Below the pieces are notes generated by a model. That model was not told the origin of the DNA. It ran no database searches and saw only the letters and a program-made list of their open reading frames with translations. Positions 26,905 to 37,472 of a stretch of 64,000 nt of DNA are shown piece by piece. A program made the translations under genes and the position numbers. The stretch lies in contig CM082586.2 in NCBI GenBank assembly GCA_040954595.2, positions 2,046,001 to 2,110,000 on the forward strand, written 5' to 3'. The stretch comes from Balanoglossus misakiensis (Eukaryota; Hemichordata). Position 1 is the stretch's first letter. Each line of letters opens with the position of its first letter.

Positions 26905-28468
26905 GGTGCATTTCTGATACCAATAGCCTGTTGTCTTCGTTTTCCTCCAAAACCTCCAGATTTTCACATGTACGCGTTGGTTCTCCAGGCGTCGATGTTC
27001 TCACGCATCGGAAAACCTTGGGTACACTCGACCTGTGCGCATGTCCGTGGGGTCGGACAAAATTATTTGACCAAAAACGCCATCATTCGCACATCATCAC
27101 AATATTGCGAACAAAGAGCAACAAAAACGCCTGCCACACAGCTGGCGTGGCATGTAGAGCGCCCTCAGGGTGTTGTAGCGGCACGAGTTGTGACGAAGGC
27201 CTTGACGACCTCAAAGGTCTTCCCTGTTGCCATAGGAATATCAAAGGAAGACTTTAATCCCACATTCACAACGAAAGCACGCACATGTCAACCGTCACGG
27301 TTCAGCAGCCAACAATCCCAGGCCTGTGTACAGGACTGTGCGTATTCCCGGTGTTACTACACGGCCTCCGTGCAAAAAGCTTTGCATGCATGTTATCTAT
27401 CGAGTATAAAACTAATAAACAATTCTCGTGTTGTAATGTAAGGAAACCTGAATACAAATGTCGCACTAATTGGGGCCCTTCGTAATGAGTTTTCACACGC
27501 CGCGCATTACATTGCAAGTTGAAGTGATTCCACGATACCTGAACATATCCTTAATGTACGGGATACACGTCTTTAAAGGGCAAATACACGTGTACATAAC
27601 ACCAGCGAAGCGAAGCCCTTATTGTCATGGCTACGGGAGAGAAAAGGGCGCCACCAGGGCGTCATTGTGGTGAAAACCCACTTGTGTCAGTGGTAACCTT
27701 GTTGCCAACAAGTATTACACTACACTTTGAACAAAATACTAGAAATCTCCTGCCTTACAAGTCACTGATAGTTCGCCACAATGGAACTGGATCGCCACAG
27801 AAAAAAAGTGTGCACACAAATACCACTTTTTACCATATATGGAATTATGTAAATTGGATGTGACCGAGCAAGATTGTCTAAGATTGTCCGTCTTGCGTCC
27901 ACTCGGTGGACGCAAGAATGAATTTTTTTTACCGATTATTAAATTGGGCGAAATTAATGTCTATCTCGGTATATTGTATTCACTCGCCACAGGAACAGGT
28001 AAACATACCTCTCCTACCATTGAGTCCTTCACACTAAGTATATCTCCACAAAAATGACAATGACAATACCAACCGCAGAGACAAAGCATTTCTGGTGATT
28101 TACGTGCAAATATGTCCACTTAATTTCCGGCTTTTTAGAGCAGCCTTCTCGGAGATTGCGCACCTCAATTTTTTAAAATGCCCTCAGCATGACGTAGCAC
28201 GCGCGCGTCATTCTTTAAATATCATCAGTACCGAAAAAATATCCTTCAAAAATAAAATAAAAATGGTACTTATTTAATAGGCAATTAAGAGCAGAAAGGA
28301 ACCAGCATGAAATGACATCGCAGCGAAACAAAAGAACCCCGCTATAACTGTGCGGAAACGAGTTGCATTATGCATTTCAATGAAACGGCCAAAAAATCGA
28401 ATTTCCAAAACAGTGGGAGAGCGGCCTTAGCAGACATGCATCAATGTCGTCAGTTGTTTGCAAGTTGC
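26905..28468. other. Intergenic interval upstream of the expansin-like gene
   Basis: The C2B gene and the expansin-like gene are divergent here, so this 1.6 kb should hold both promoters. The long plus-strand ORF at 26782..27441 overlaps the C2B exon antisense and has no family features. No other gene was seen. Confidence 0.45.
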
Positions 28469-28475
28469 TATATAT
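28469..28475 (+). promoter_or_regulatory. TATA box of the expansin-like gene
   Basis: TATATAT lies 47 nt upstream of the expansin-like start codon, predicting a short 5' UTR. The flanks are otherwise GC-richer, so the motif stands out. No transcript evidence. Confidence 0.5.
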
Positions 28476-28521
28476 TCGACCGCGGTTAGGGGGAGTCAAC
28501 ACCACATATAGACCGGGCACA

Positions 28522-30956
28522 ATGTTGGCTACCCTGTGCGCGCTGTTGCTGAGCTGCATTTGCGGCATCAACGCTTCCTGCGAGTCCCTGGGAGGCCCGT
28601 TCATCGGCCGAGCGAAGTCGTACGACGCCGTGGCCTTAGCTGACGGCGGCGAGGTCTGCAAGTTCCACACCGACGGGAGATTGGTCGCCGGAGTGTCCAC
28701 GAATAAGTTACAAGAAACGAAGGTGAGTGCAGTGAGTTTAGCAGTGGGTTCAGAATTTTGCTATCTCAGTTAAAGAAGACTACATTTTATAACCCCTCGA
28801 GTCTCACTGTCGGAACATCACCCCCATTTCAACCTCTAGGCCTGCGGAGAATGTTTGGAAGTCACTGGTCCCAACGGACAAGTCGTCGTCACGGTCGTCG
28901 GGAAGTGTCACGTCTGCGAGGAAAACGAACTGAAGTTGAGCCAAGACGCGTTCAACACATTGACCAGCGAAGAAACGATCGGTAAGATTGACGTCACGTG
29001 GAGAGTGGTGCCGTGCAATGAGTTCGGCAACATCCAGTACAAGGTAAGAGTCATTACAACTCTTTCCATCCAGGTATCGCTTAATCAGTTAGATCAGATG
29101 GTGGGTAAACCGTTTTCCGTCGCGAGGGTATGGCGATGTGCGCAACCAGCGGTAGAGTTTGGGGCTTTGGCAATCATTCTCTAGAATATATAAATAAGGT
29201 AGTACTCACGTCATAGCCTGTTTTGGTCGTAGAAAATTAGATGCAATCTGCAAGTTGTAGTGCATATCCAAACTTGGTCTGATGTCCTTTTAAGATTAAA
29301 GATGGAAGTACAAGATGGTATTTCGGGATCCAGATCAACCGCCATCGCTACCCGGTGGAATCTGTGGAGGTGCGGAAGCCCGAGCAGACGGACTGGCTGC
29401 AGCTGACCAGAAACAGCGGTAACTACTTCATCAAAACCAGCGACCTGGGCGGAGCGATGGATTTCCCGATCGACGTGCGGGTGACGGCGTCGACGGGGGA
29501 TGTGGTCGAAGACACCCTTGCAGAAATGACCATCGGCGAGTTGATAACGGGGCAGTCACAGTTTCCCTCGTGTGGGGAGAGTGGCGCGGAAAATCCAGAC
29601 ATCACTGAAGAGGAAGGAGTTCTTGACGAAGCACCCATGGCACCGGAAACCCAAGAAGAAACTATTGCGGCCCCTGGTGAAGGTGTGTATTTCGGCCACG
29701 TCCTAAAATATCAGCCAGTCTATTTTCGCCTCTTGAACTCGAGACACGGCCAGCAGTTCTGTGCGTGCGGTAGAAACGTGAAGTGCCTATTCTCTCACAG
29801 GTTACAAAATCCATGCACCTGTAAACTGGTAACTTGTTTGATTAACCAATCACGAGTAACCTTGGTAAACATTTTCAACACGTGGCACTGCAGGGCCGCC
29901 CATTGGCTGAGAGGGACTGTAGCTGTAGTTTTCTGAGCTTGCTGTGCTTTAGAGTGCCAGCAAATGCATTCAATACTCTGAAGATTTCTAGGAAAGTAGA
30001 CATAGGTATAGCAACCGTCACTTTAACAGGCAAACAGTAAATTTAGACTGGAAATCGCAGAACTTTAACACCTTTTTTCATTGAGAATACAACTGGTAAA
30101 CCTGGTTTTGTTATTCTAATATATATTCTTTGCGATCACCGACAGAGGCTGTAGCAGACGAGAATTTTTGCGAGCGGATCAGAGGCGGCAGTATAATCCA
30201 TCATGGCGAAGGCACTTTTTACAGGGAAGCTGGGTGGGCGGCCGATGGCGGCGGACACTGCATGACTGATACAGAGGGCGATATCATGGTCGGAGCGATG
30301 AACGAGTTGGATTATGCAAATTCTGAGGTACTAGTAACATGCGGTCATCATACTCAAACTACAATAAATGGCTGACGAAAAAAAGAAATTTTGAAAAAGC
30401 ACACACACAGCAAATGTTGTATTTTCGTTCATTGTAGGTTTGTGGCGAATGCGTCGAGATAACGGGTCCAGACGGTGACACATGTATGGTGAAAATCATC
30501 GACTCCTGTCCAGAATGTGCTGAGGGTGACATCGACCTGAGCGAAGAAGCTTTTAATCTAATTCGTGGGCAGGGAAGGGGCAGAATTCCGATCTCCTGGC
30601 GGTTAAAGGAATGTCCTGTGCAGGGCGACTTCAAGCTTCGATTCAAAGACGGCAGTTCCAAGTACTGGTTCGGTATCCAGGTCCTCAACCACCGCTACAA
30701 AGTCAAGAAGATCCAACTGCGTCGTCCCGGAGAGTGGCAATGGATTGACCTGGAGAGAAGCCACTACAACTTCTTCCTGAAAAGCAAGATGGCGGGAAAG
30801 ATTGATGCGCCGTTTCAACTGCGGATCAAGTCGACCAACGGACAGTCAGTTTACACGGACGTGCAGGAGATTATCAGTTCCCAGGATGTCGTGTTCCCGG
30901 TGAGTGGAGTGCAGTTTGCCCCGTGTGCAGACTCTCCGAACGCCCAACAAGCATAA
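28522..30956 (+). CDS. Secreted tandem expansin-like protein (two DPBB + carbohydrate-binding modules)
   Basis: Five exons (28522..28722, 28840..29043, 29295..29682, 30146..30327, 30438..30956) give 497 aa. A signal peptide (MLATLCALLLSCICGINA) is followed by two consecutive expansin units. Unit 1: FIGRAKSYD, ACGECLEVTGPNGQVVV, LKLSQDAFNTL, IDVTWRVVPC, then IKDGSTRWYFGIQINRHRYP. Unit 2: GEGTFYREAGWAADGGGHC, CGECVEITGPDGD, IIDSCPECAEGDIDLSEEAF, ISWRLKECP, then FKDGSSKYWFGIQVLNHRYK. The blocks are very close to bacterial EXLX1/YoaJ. The aspartate essential in EXLX1 is kept in unit 2 (Asp347) but is Gly88 in unit 1. The aromatic face of the binding module is present in both: Trp143-Tyr144-Tyr179, and Tyr401-Trp402-Tyr435. 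Expansins loosen polysaccharide networks without hydrolysis; the animal role (diet, microbes or own matrix) is unknown. An acidic linker joins the units. Confidence 0.92.
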
Positions 30957-31369
30957 TGACGTCACAAGTCTCGCTATCACTACAAAACTTATTACGTCTT
31001 TACGTCAATTTAAATGTCTTTCTCTAAAAGGGCGTCTTCATTTCATCTGGATCATATAGGTGATCAGATTTAATTTAGCTCTTCCGAGCTGAAGCAGCTG
31101 TCTTTGCCACGTCTCACCAAATGTGACAGGGAGACACGTGTTGTATTGTCCGTCTTATCTATTTATTCCTTTCATGTGTCAGCCATATTTAAAATCTGCC
31201 ATTAAAATACTTGCACAAGAAAGCGTTTATTTTCAGGATCTATTTGGTGTCAGCGACATTTTGTGCGTAGAGTGGTTTGATAATGGGATGCTAATAATGT
31301 CGGAAAGAAAACAATTACCAAACATAGAACAATATCGATAGATCGATCGAAGGGAGATAAATGCATATT

Positions 31370-33347
31370 TCATATGTCCAGTAACTGTGTGGACAGGATA
31401 ATTGTCGTTAATAGTACAATACTTAGAAGAAGGGATGAGTTCGTTCGACGCATCGTCACTGTGCCTGACTTATGAACATTGTATTTCATCAAACAGTCAC
31501 CAGAAGAGGCTGACCTAACCGCCCAGGATATGCATCCGGGCGTCTCCTTGCAGGCCTTGCAACATGCAATATTCGATTCCACGTTTGTCGTTCCAGCTGC
31601 AATATCTTTACCCGCGCAGTTTCCGTCTCTGGCGTGTTCGATCGGCTCTCGAACGACTGGGACAGATCCTGTGATTGAAATAAAATCAACATCTTCATGA
31701 TGCTAAACTATGATGAATAAATGGTCACGGTCACAATAGACGGCTTAGAAACTGAGATCTGAAACCCCGACTTCCGGCAACGAGCATCTTTCAAAATGGC
31801 GCGTCATTCTTATTTTATGCGGCCGGAACTACTTTCAAAATGGCTTCGGCAGAAACTCACATTTTGTGGTGTGCTGAATAGTCCAGTTACACGTACTCGT
31901 TAATTACATGAATTCGTTGTTTCGTTTAAATGTAATAAATTGACAGCAAAATGTATTGTCTGTGACTGAGGGATGACACCAAGGGTGTCTCAACTCACCA
32001 TATTGGCATATAAAACTATAAAGTCCCCCACAGCTCAGCGCTTTAAATCTGTAACCAAGACTCCTGGAAACAACACAAATAAATGTTAAACGAAACATGA
32101 AAATAAACATTTAGTTTTTAAATAATTTTTGTGGAGAAGAAAGTTCAAGTCTACTTACCAAGACATAGATATACAAGTATCTTCCTTATTATTGCTCGGT
32201 TCGCCCAAACCCAAAGCAGAAAATTGGGCGCCATCTTGGAATGACCAGCTTCCGGTGTTACCGGATTTTATCCCATCGATCCAATATTCTATAATAAGGA
32301 AAATTCCATTAATAACATAAAGGAACCTTAGATTTTCACTATAAATATACTCTGGTACATGTTAATAAGAGTGATGAAATTGAATTTCGTCTGTTACAAA
32401 AGGGTGGATACTGCATGTGACGTTAAATGGTGTATGATGTCATACTAACACAACATCAGGATCTCAGGTCACTCAGGGGTCATGGAAATACACGTCTTTC
32501 TGTACTCCCGGCACACGAAGCCTGTTTATTGTTTATGGCAACGATGAGGTAATGAATGTTATCCAACAGTAAGGAAGTTTTGATTTATGTTATGACAAAG
32601 ATTATGAATGGTCAGGAAACGGGCCTCTTCCATAATAACAAACATTAAATTGTTGGAAGTATGCAGGCCTGTCAATGTGTATTTGAAAGATAAGAAAGTA
32701 CGCGGATGTGACACGTTCGGAAAAGTGCGATACGAACAACTAACTTGCCAGACAAAAAGAGGTTTGAAGTGATACACGCGGAGCGATACTGAAACAATGT
32801 CATGCGTTCTTACCTTTACGCGACGTGGATCCAGCCATATCCTTCAAAATGTAGTCCACCAGCACATGGTGAGTGAGTGGGTCCTGCACCAAAGCCAGTT
32901 TGCCGTTACTGTGTCGTTCTTCGCAGATTACCTGGGCGTCGTACCAAGTCATTCGAGCGAGCACGAATTCGTAGCTCACGCCATTCACTACTGTATTAAA
33001 ACAATATTTACTTCGTGTTTTCTGCGTCCTTTACGCGTTTCAATGAGTAGAACATAGAAATACTGTCAAACTATTGATAAAAACCATGAATAATATCAAA
33101 AGTCAGCGAACTTAACCCTGTTAAGATCTCCAGTCTTACCTAGAACGTTGGAGACGTCTTCAGAATCAGAATCATCACCGCCTCCAGAATATTCAACGGC
33201 CGCCGCATCCTCCGAGGATGTCCACTGGGAGGACTCGGGGAGTTCCCAGTCGGAGCTCCCCGCTGAAGAGAATCCGTTTCCGCAAGTGACGACCGCGTGG
33301 TTGAGCAGAAGAGACACAAGAAGGCAAAACTCAAGCGTGCCCGCCAT
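31370..33347 (-). CDS. C-type lectin-like + PAN/Apple protein, probable GPI-anchored
   Basis: Five minus-strand exons, 33140..33347, 32814..32990, 32159..32288, 31999..32063 and 31370..31668, join in phase to 292 aa. A signal peptide (MAGTLEFCLLVSLLLNHAVV) leads into a Ser/Asp/Glu-rich stem to about residue 69. A C-type lectin-like fold follows: MTWYDAQVICEE, EYWIDGIKSGNTGSWSFQDG, LGEPSNNKEDTCISM and the closing cysteines LSCGGLYSFICQYG. The usual EPN is EPS and no WND is visible, so classical calcium-dependent mannose binding is doubtful. The last exon encodes a PAN/Apple-like cysteine module (NCAGKDIAAGTTNVE, CCKACKETPGCISW, DCLMKY) and ends in a hydrophobic tail (SLLLSIVLLTTIILSTQLL) after TNSS, typical of GPI attachment. 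It is probably a cell-surface recognition protein. Confidence 0.83.
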
Positions 33348-34930
33348 AATCGTGGATGGATTCTTACAGAGCTGTCGAGTGAGAGTCCGCTGGTCCTGTT
33401 CCAATTCTGTACTCAACCAAAGCCTCGGATGAAACTGAAATGCCCACTCGTACCCGCGAGCGAGGAAATGATACGGAACCTGCTAATTTGCATGAGTGGG
33501 CGATTACCATAATTGAATTCATAACTCGAAATTGATTACCCCTTAATTATAGTAATAATATAAAGGCAAATTTGATATTAACCCAATTACATACTTTAAT
33601 ACCCATGATAGATTAAATGAGGTCGAGATCCATACTTAAAACCCCAAAGTAGTGCCACAGGTAATTTCACTCATTTCTGGGAGGAGTATGGCAATTGATA
33701 GATAATTAATAATCCAAATAAGTTTGTACATGTATTATTGCGCCCAGATGATCTGTTGTTTTACCACCGCGTTTTGTATAGGTCCTAATGCACTTTATAC
33801 GAGTATATTGGACTAACGTTTTCCTTGATAAACATAAAAGGTGACTTTACAAACAATACTTGAGAGAACCTTTGCTAAATTCAGAATTGTATAAAAATGT
33901 GTCTTCTGTGGATTTCAATCAATACGTGGTTCTCGTTCTGTTCAACTCCAATATATAGTAGCATGGTGTAACACTCGCCACAGGAGGGCGAATTCTGCAG
34001 CTGTGGGCGAACTACAGAAGACGAATAAACGTGACAAAAAGTGTGTGAAAGTTCAAAATTTAACCTTGAGACATTTGCGATTTGGTTTCAGGTACGGTGA
34101 CCGCATTTGACTTCCACTGACACTTCCTCTTTCGTTGCTATCTCGCTTGGACAGTTCTTCTGGTCAACTTTTAGGAAAGGAAGAATTGGATTTCTCGATA
34201 AGCTGGCCCATTGTACTGGTGAATGATACAGCCAGCATGGATACTATATATTAACCTAAAAAAGCAACTGCGACTTATTTTCATTAAACGGAGTTGACAG
34301 GACAGCTGCATCTAATCGATCATCCGTTGCATAGAAACTAGCACCATAAAAAGGTAAGTTATTTTAATTCTAACATGGTGTCTATTGAAAAGAGGACACA
34401 AGTTGTTAATGAATGTTATGTCACCTAGTGTTATACCACGTCAAGTCACGCTATAGATTTGACATGCTAATTATGTCATAGCAAGGTTACCGGCAAAAGG
34501 AAAAGTGTGAAACACAGAAACTGTCAAGACCAGAATTCTCAATTCTCGCTCATGATCATCGACAGAACAGAGAAGGCCTCTAGAAATAGGCAGATTACTG
34601 CGATTGTCAATACAAGAGAAAAGCTAGGATTGGTGTTCATTTTTTCGCTATTAAAGTTAATAGTAAAATAAAACTGTATGAAAAGTTAGTTCTGGATATA
34701 CAAATATGATAAAATAAAAATCCCTGATATGAGTAAAGTAACTGTTATACCTGGGTTACAATGACGAAATCAATAAGTCGAGTAATGAAAATAGAAAACG
34801 TCAGTGGCCACTTTGCGCGGACGCTCATGTAGTTGCTTCACCAATAATCACCATTGCTTGTCGTGAGTCTCACCGGCGGTTTACTCAGTCACTTCACACG
34901 CTGGAACTACTTTACCACACCTAGTCCGAA
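33348..34930. other. Intergenic interval, no gene seen
   Basis: AT-rich DNA upstream of the lectin-PAN gene and downstream of the next minus-strand gene. ORFs are short, and no exon-like segment with family similarity was found. Confidence 0.45.
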
Positions 34931-35824
34931 CTACTTCTTGCCTTGAGTACAGAAGGTCCAGAGATCACTGCGTTCTTTTTCAGAGAGGTCCTCCGCCTGT
35001 TCTGCAGAACCGGTTTTTGAATCGAGCACTGCAGGGCAGACATGCCAAGGCACACCGGGTACTTTATGGAAAGAAAAACAGTTTAAGTTTAGGTTGCAAC
35101 ATGTTTGTGTCTTGCAAGGTGCTACTTACACTTTGCCATCCTTAGTGAAGAAGAAGACACACTCACCCTCTAATTGACCGAGTCTGTCCTTCACATCTGT
35201 GCAACATCTGGAACAGTCACTCTTGCAAAAGACAACCAGACATCTATTCCGGTTTTTTTTCGTCGACTTACATGTTCCCTCAACCTTTGCCTTCAAGGCG
35301 CGAAGCGTCTTTTCCAGTGTTTCCAGACCACCTGTACTGTGAGATTCACAAACCCCAATGGCGCAGGCATTATCGGCGTTCCTGGAGTGAAATTTAAGCT
35401 TGTATTTTATTTTTGTTTCACGCGATATTTCAGCGGGAAACAAATTTCTGTATTTAACTTTTAGTTTGTCTTTTTTGGTGCGAACATCGGCATTGCTTCG
35501 AATGAGGAACGGGTGTTTTTCGAAGTATGACTCGACGGATTTGCCATCCTTGTCGCCGAAGACGTAAACCTTCGATTCTGCGGCGTTGAGTTTTGATACA
35601 ACGGAAAAGTACGTTTTGAGGGCTTCTTTCTGCTTATCGTTGAATCTGTTATTTATCGTGTAGATCCTGTCTCTCAATGCGAGTTCGTAGGCCAATTCGT
35701 CATTGTGCCGCCATATTTGTTTCCACTGTTCGCTGACCAGATCGTCGGTGTTCTCCGACCATTCATCACCGTATATAATCAACAGAATTGAACCTGAAAA
35801 AAGGAGAAGTATGAATGACGTCAT
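34931..35824 (-). CDS. Unrecognised secreted or membrane-anchored cysteine-rich protein
   Basis: Two exons are proposed: 35167..35824 (658 nt, ending at a GAGG|GTGAGT donor) and 34931..35061, joined at phase 1 to 262 aa. The N-terminus MTSFILLLFSGSILLIIYG is a signal peptide or anchor. The following part is charged and helical (WKQIWRHNDELAYELALRDR). The C-terminal third has clustered cysteines (NACAIGVCESH, GTCKSTKKNRNRC, CKSDCSRCCTDV), then VPWHVCPAVLDS and LWTFCTQGKK. No known domain was recognised. A polypyrimidine-CAG lies inside the first codons (TTTTTTCAG|GTTC near 35795), so the true first exon may lie upstream. Reading through the donor instead gives a 232-aa form ending TKDGKV. Part of the C-terminus (RCLVVFCKSD...DVKDRLGQL) weakly resembles the neighbouring ORF at 36.1-36.4 kb. 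Confidence 0.6.
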
Positions 35825-36075
35825 TCATTCGACCTTAAGACAGTTGCCAGGCAGCAACGCGCGGGTAATCTTGTATTGAACCATAAACTCTCTGTCCAGT
35901 TTCACTTTCGCTTTATCGTGCGCATGCGTGTCTCAACTGACAGAATTAGACGTTTGATAAGCGTAATTTTAAGACATAGCAAATATTAAGCCATAAAGTG
36001 TAACATCACAACGCCAAATAAACGACCAAGCTTACATTTCCGGGTCGTGCAAATGGGCAAGGTAAAGAAGCTGAA

Positions 36076-36444
36076 CTAAAAAATGTCTACAACCTTTGGC
36101 CTGACCCCAATAACGTAGCAACTACAATTCTCACCATTCGGCGTAGTTTTACGGTACAGATATTTAAATTCATCCCAATGATCGACGTTTCTGTCACCTC
36201 GTCTGGGAGTTATTAAGCACCGTGTTTGCCGCTTGTCTATGACAACGGCCGCAGTGACCGAACTGTACTCGTCGCTAGCCTTCTGCACCTGTCTGAATTC
36301 CTTATAGTCTTTCACTTCGACACCTTCAAGACATTCGCCTGGTTGGTTAAGATCACGAAGCCGTGTCTGAACCTCATCCCGGGCGGATGAGAAGGATTCC
36401 AGTTTTGTGAACACGAACAGGAGTTTCTTTTCTCCCTCTGCCAT
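36076..36444 (-). CDS. Unrecognised small protein (122 aa) or exon
   Basis: An uninterrupted minus-strand frame, MAEGEKKLLFVFTKLESF... ending GVRPKVVDIF, with a soluble, mixed alpha/beta-like composition and no signal peptide. The region KKLLFVFTK...RDEVQTRLRDLNQPGEC can be laid over RCLVVFCKS...TDVKDRLGQLEGEC of the next gene downstream on the same strand, 250 nt away, suggesting two related neighbours or exons of one gene. No domain was recognised. It may be a single-exon gene, or an internal exon whose partners were missed. Confidence 0.4.
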   Translation of the reverse strand: MAEGEKKLLFVFTKLESFSSARDEVQTRLRDLNQPGECLEGVEVKDYKEFRQVQKASDEYSSVTAAVVIDKRQTRCLITPRRGDRNVDHWDEFKYLYRKTTPNGENCSCYVIGVRPKVVDIF

Positions 36445-37472
36445 TTTGCCTGCCGTTTCTGCGCCAATTCGGAGAATTTGACCAAAAGGCAGCGTTGGGG
36501 CATGCGCACTAACAGGTCGGACTTTGACACAGCATAGATTTTATTGATCCGTGTCACCAAAAAGCAGCAGCAACAACAAATACGATGTTGATGATTGGAA
36601 CTCCGACCCTACAGTGCCGAATCACGTGGTTCACTGTACCGAGGACGCCAGTGCACAAAACACTCAGACAAGTCCCCACCCCTTTAAAAAGGTCAAACGC
36701 AAACCCAGTCTTTACTTCTGAATTACGCCCTCTAGGACTTTAAGGAAGAAAAACAGTGCTTGCTAGTGTTTGGAATACATGCATATCCTATGTTGAGTTC
36801 GAGCGTTCATATGCATGTAGTGAATTGCGAGAATTATTGGAAACCCTTGCCTTAATGCTTTGTACCCTCAGATAGCATGGAAAAACCGAAGAAGATATAG
36901 ATGGAAGCATCAACAAGGTTACAAACTGAGCCTGACTTCTCCGCAATAATTCACAATTATTCATAATCATAATTTAGAATTTACATTGTTGAAACTCATC
37001 AACGATGACAGAAAAGATGGTGCAGTCTTGATGTCTACTGGTAACCTGACGCGGGTTCAAATGATATCACCGACTGTATTCCTAAGCAGAGACTAACCTT
37101 TCATGTTCTAGTTTGTTTTGCAACAAAAGCTGACATTCGTGGTGAAAGGCAAAACTAGTTAAGCCATTTAGTGCGGCCAGAATGTATTAATCGAGACACG
37201 GGCCTTTGTGCAGTGCGAACGCCTACCATACAAAGCGACTCGTGTCTTGAAGGTTGCTATGGGGTTAGAATACAAGTTTCACAACAAATGTACGCTAAGT
37301 AAATATTTCTATTATTCAGTTAAACCGGTGTGTTCTCAGGGCGTGTTGTTCCATATAGTGAAGCCAATAATACCGCCACCGTCCAAAAATCACAAGCGAT
37401 AAAAATATCATAGAATCTTGATTCTCCGGGCGTGTGATGTTTGGCAGCGTTCTCTTCCCGTAAAAAAAAACT
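36445..37472. other. Intergenic interval between divergent genes
   Basis: About 1 kb between minus-strand and plus-strand starts, presumably holding both promoters. No gene, TATA box or repeat was identified. Confidence 0.4.

Noticed and set aside
26782-27441. 219-aa plus-strand ORF
   Set aside because: It overlaps the C2B exon antisense, shows no domain, and the C2B reading is strongly supported.
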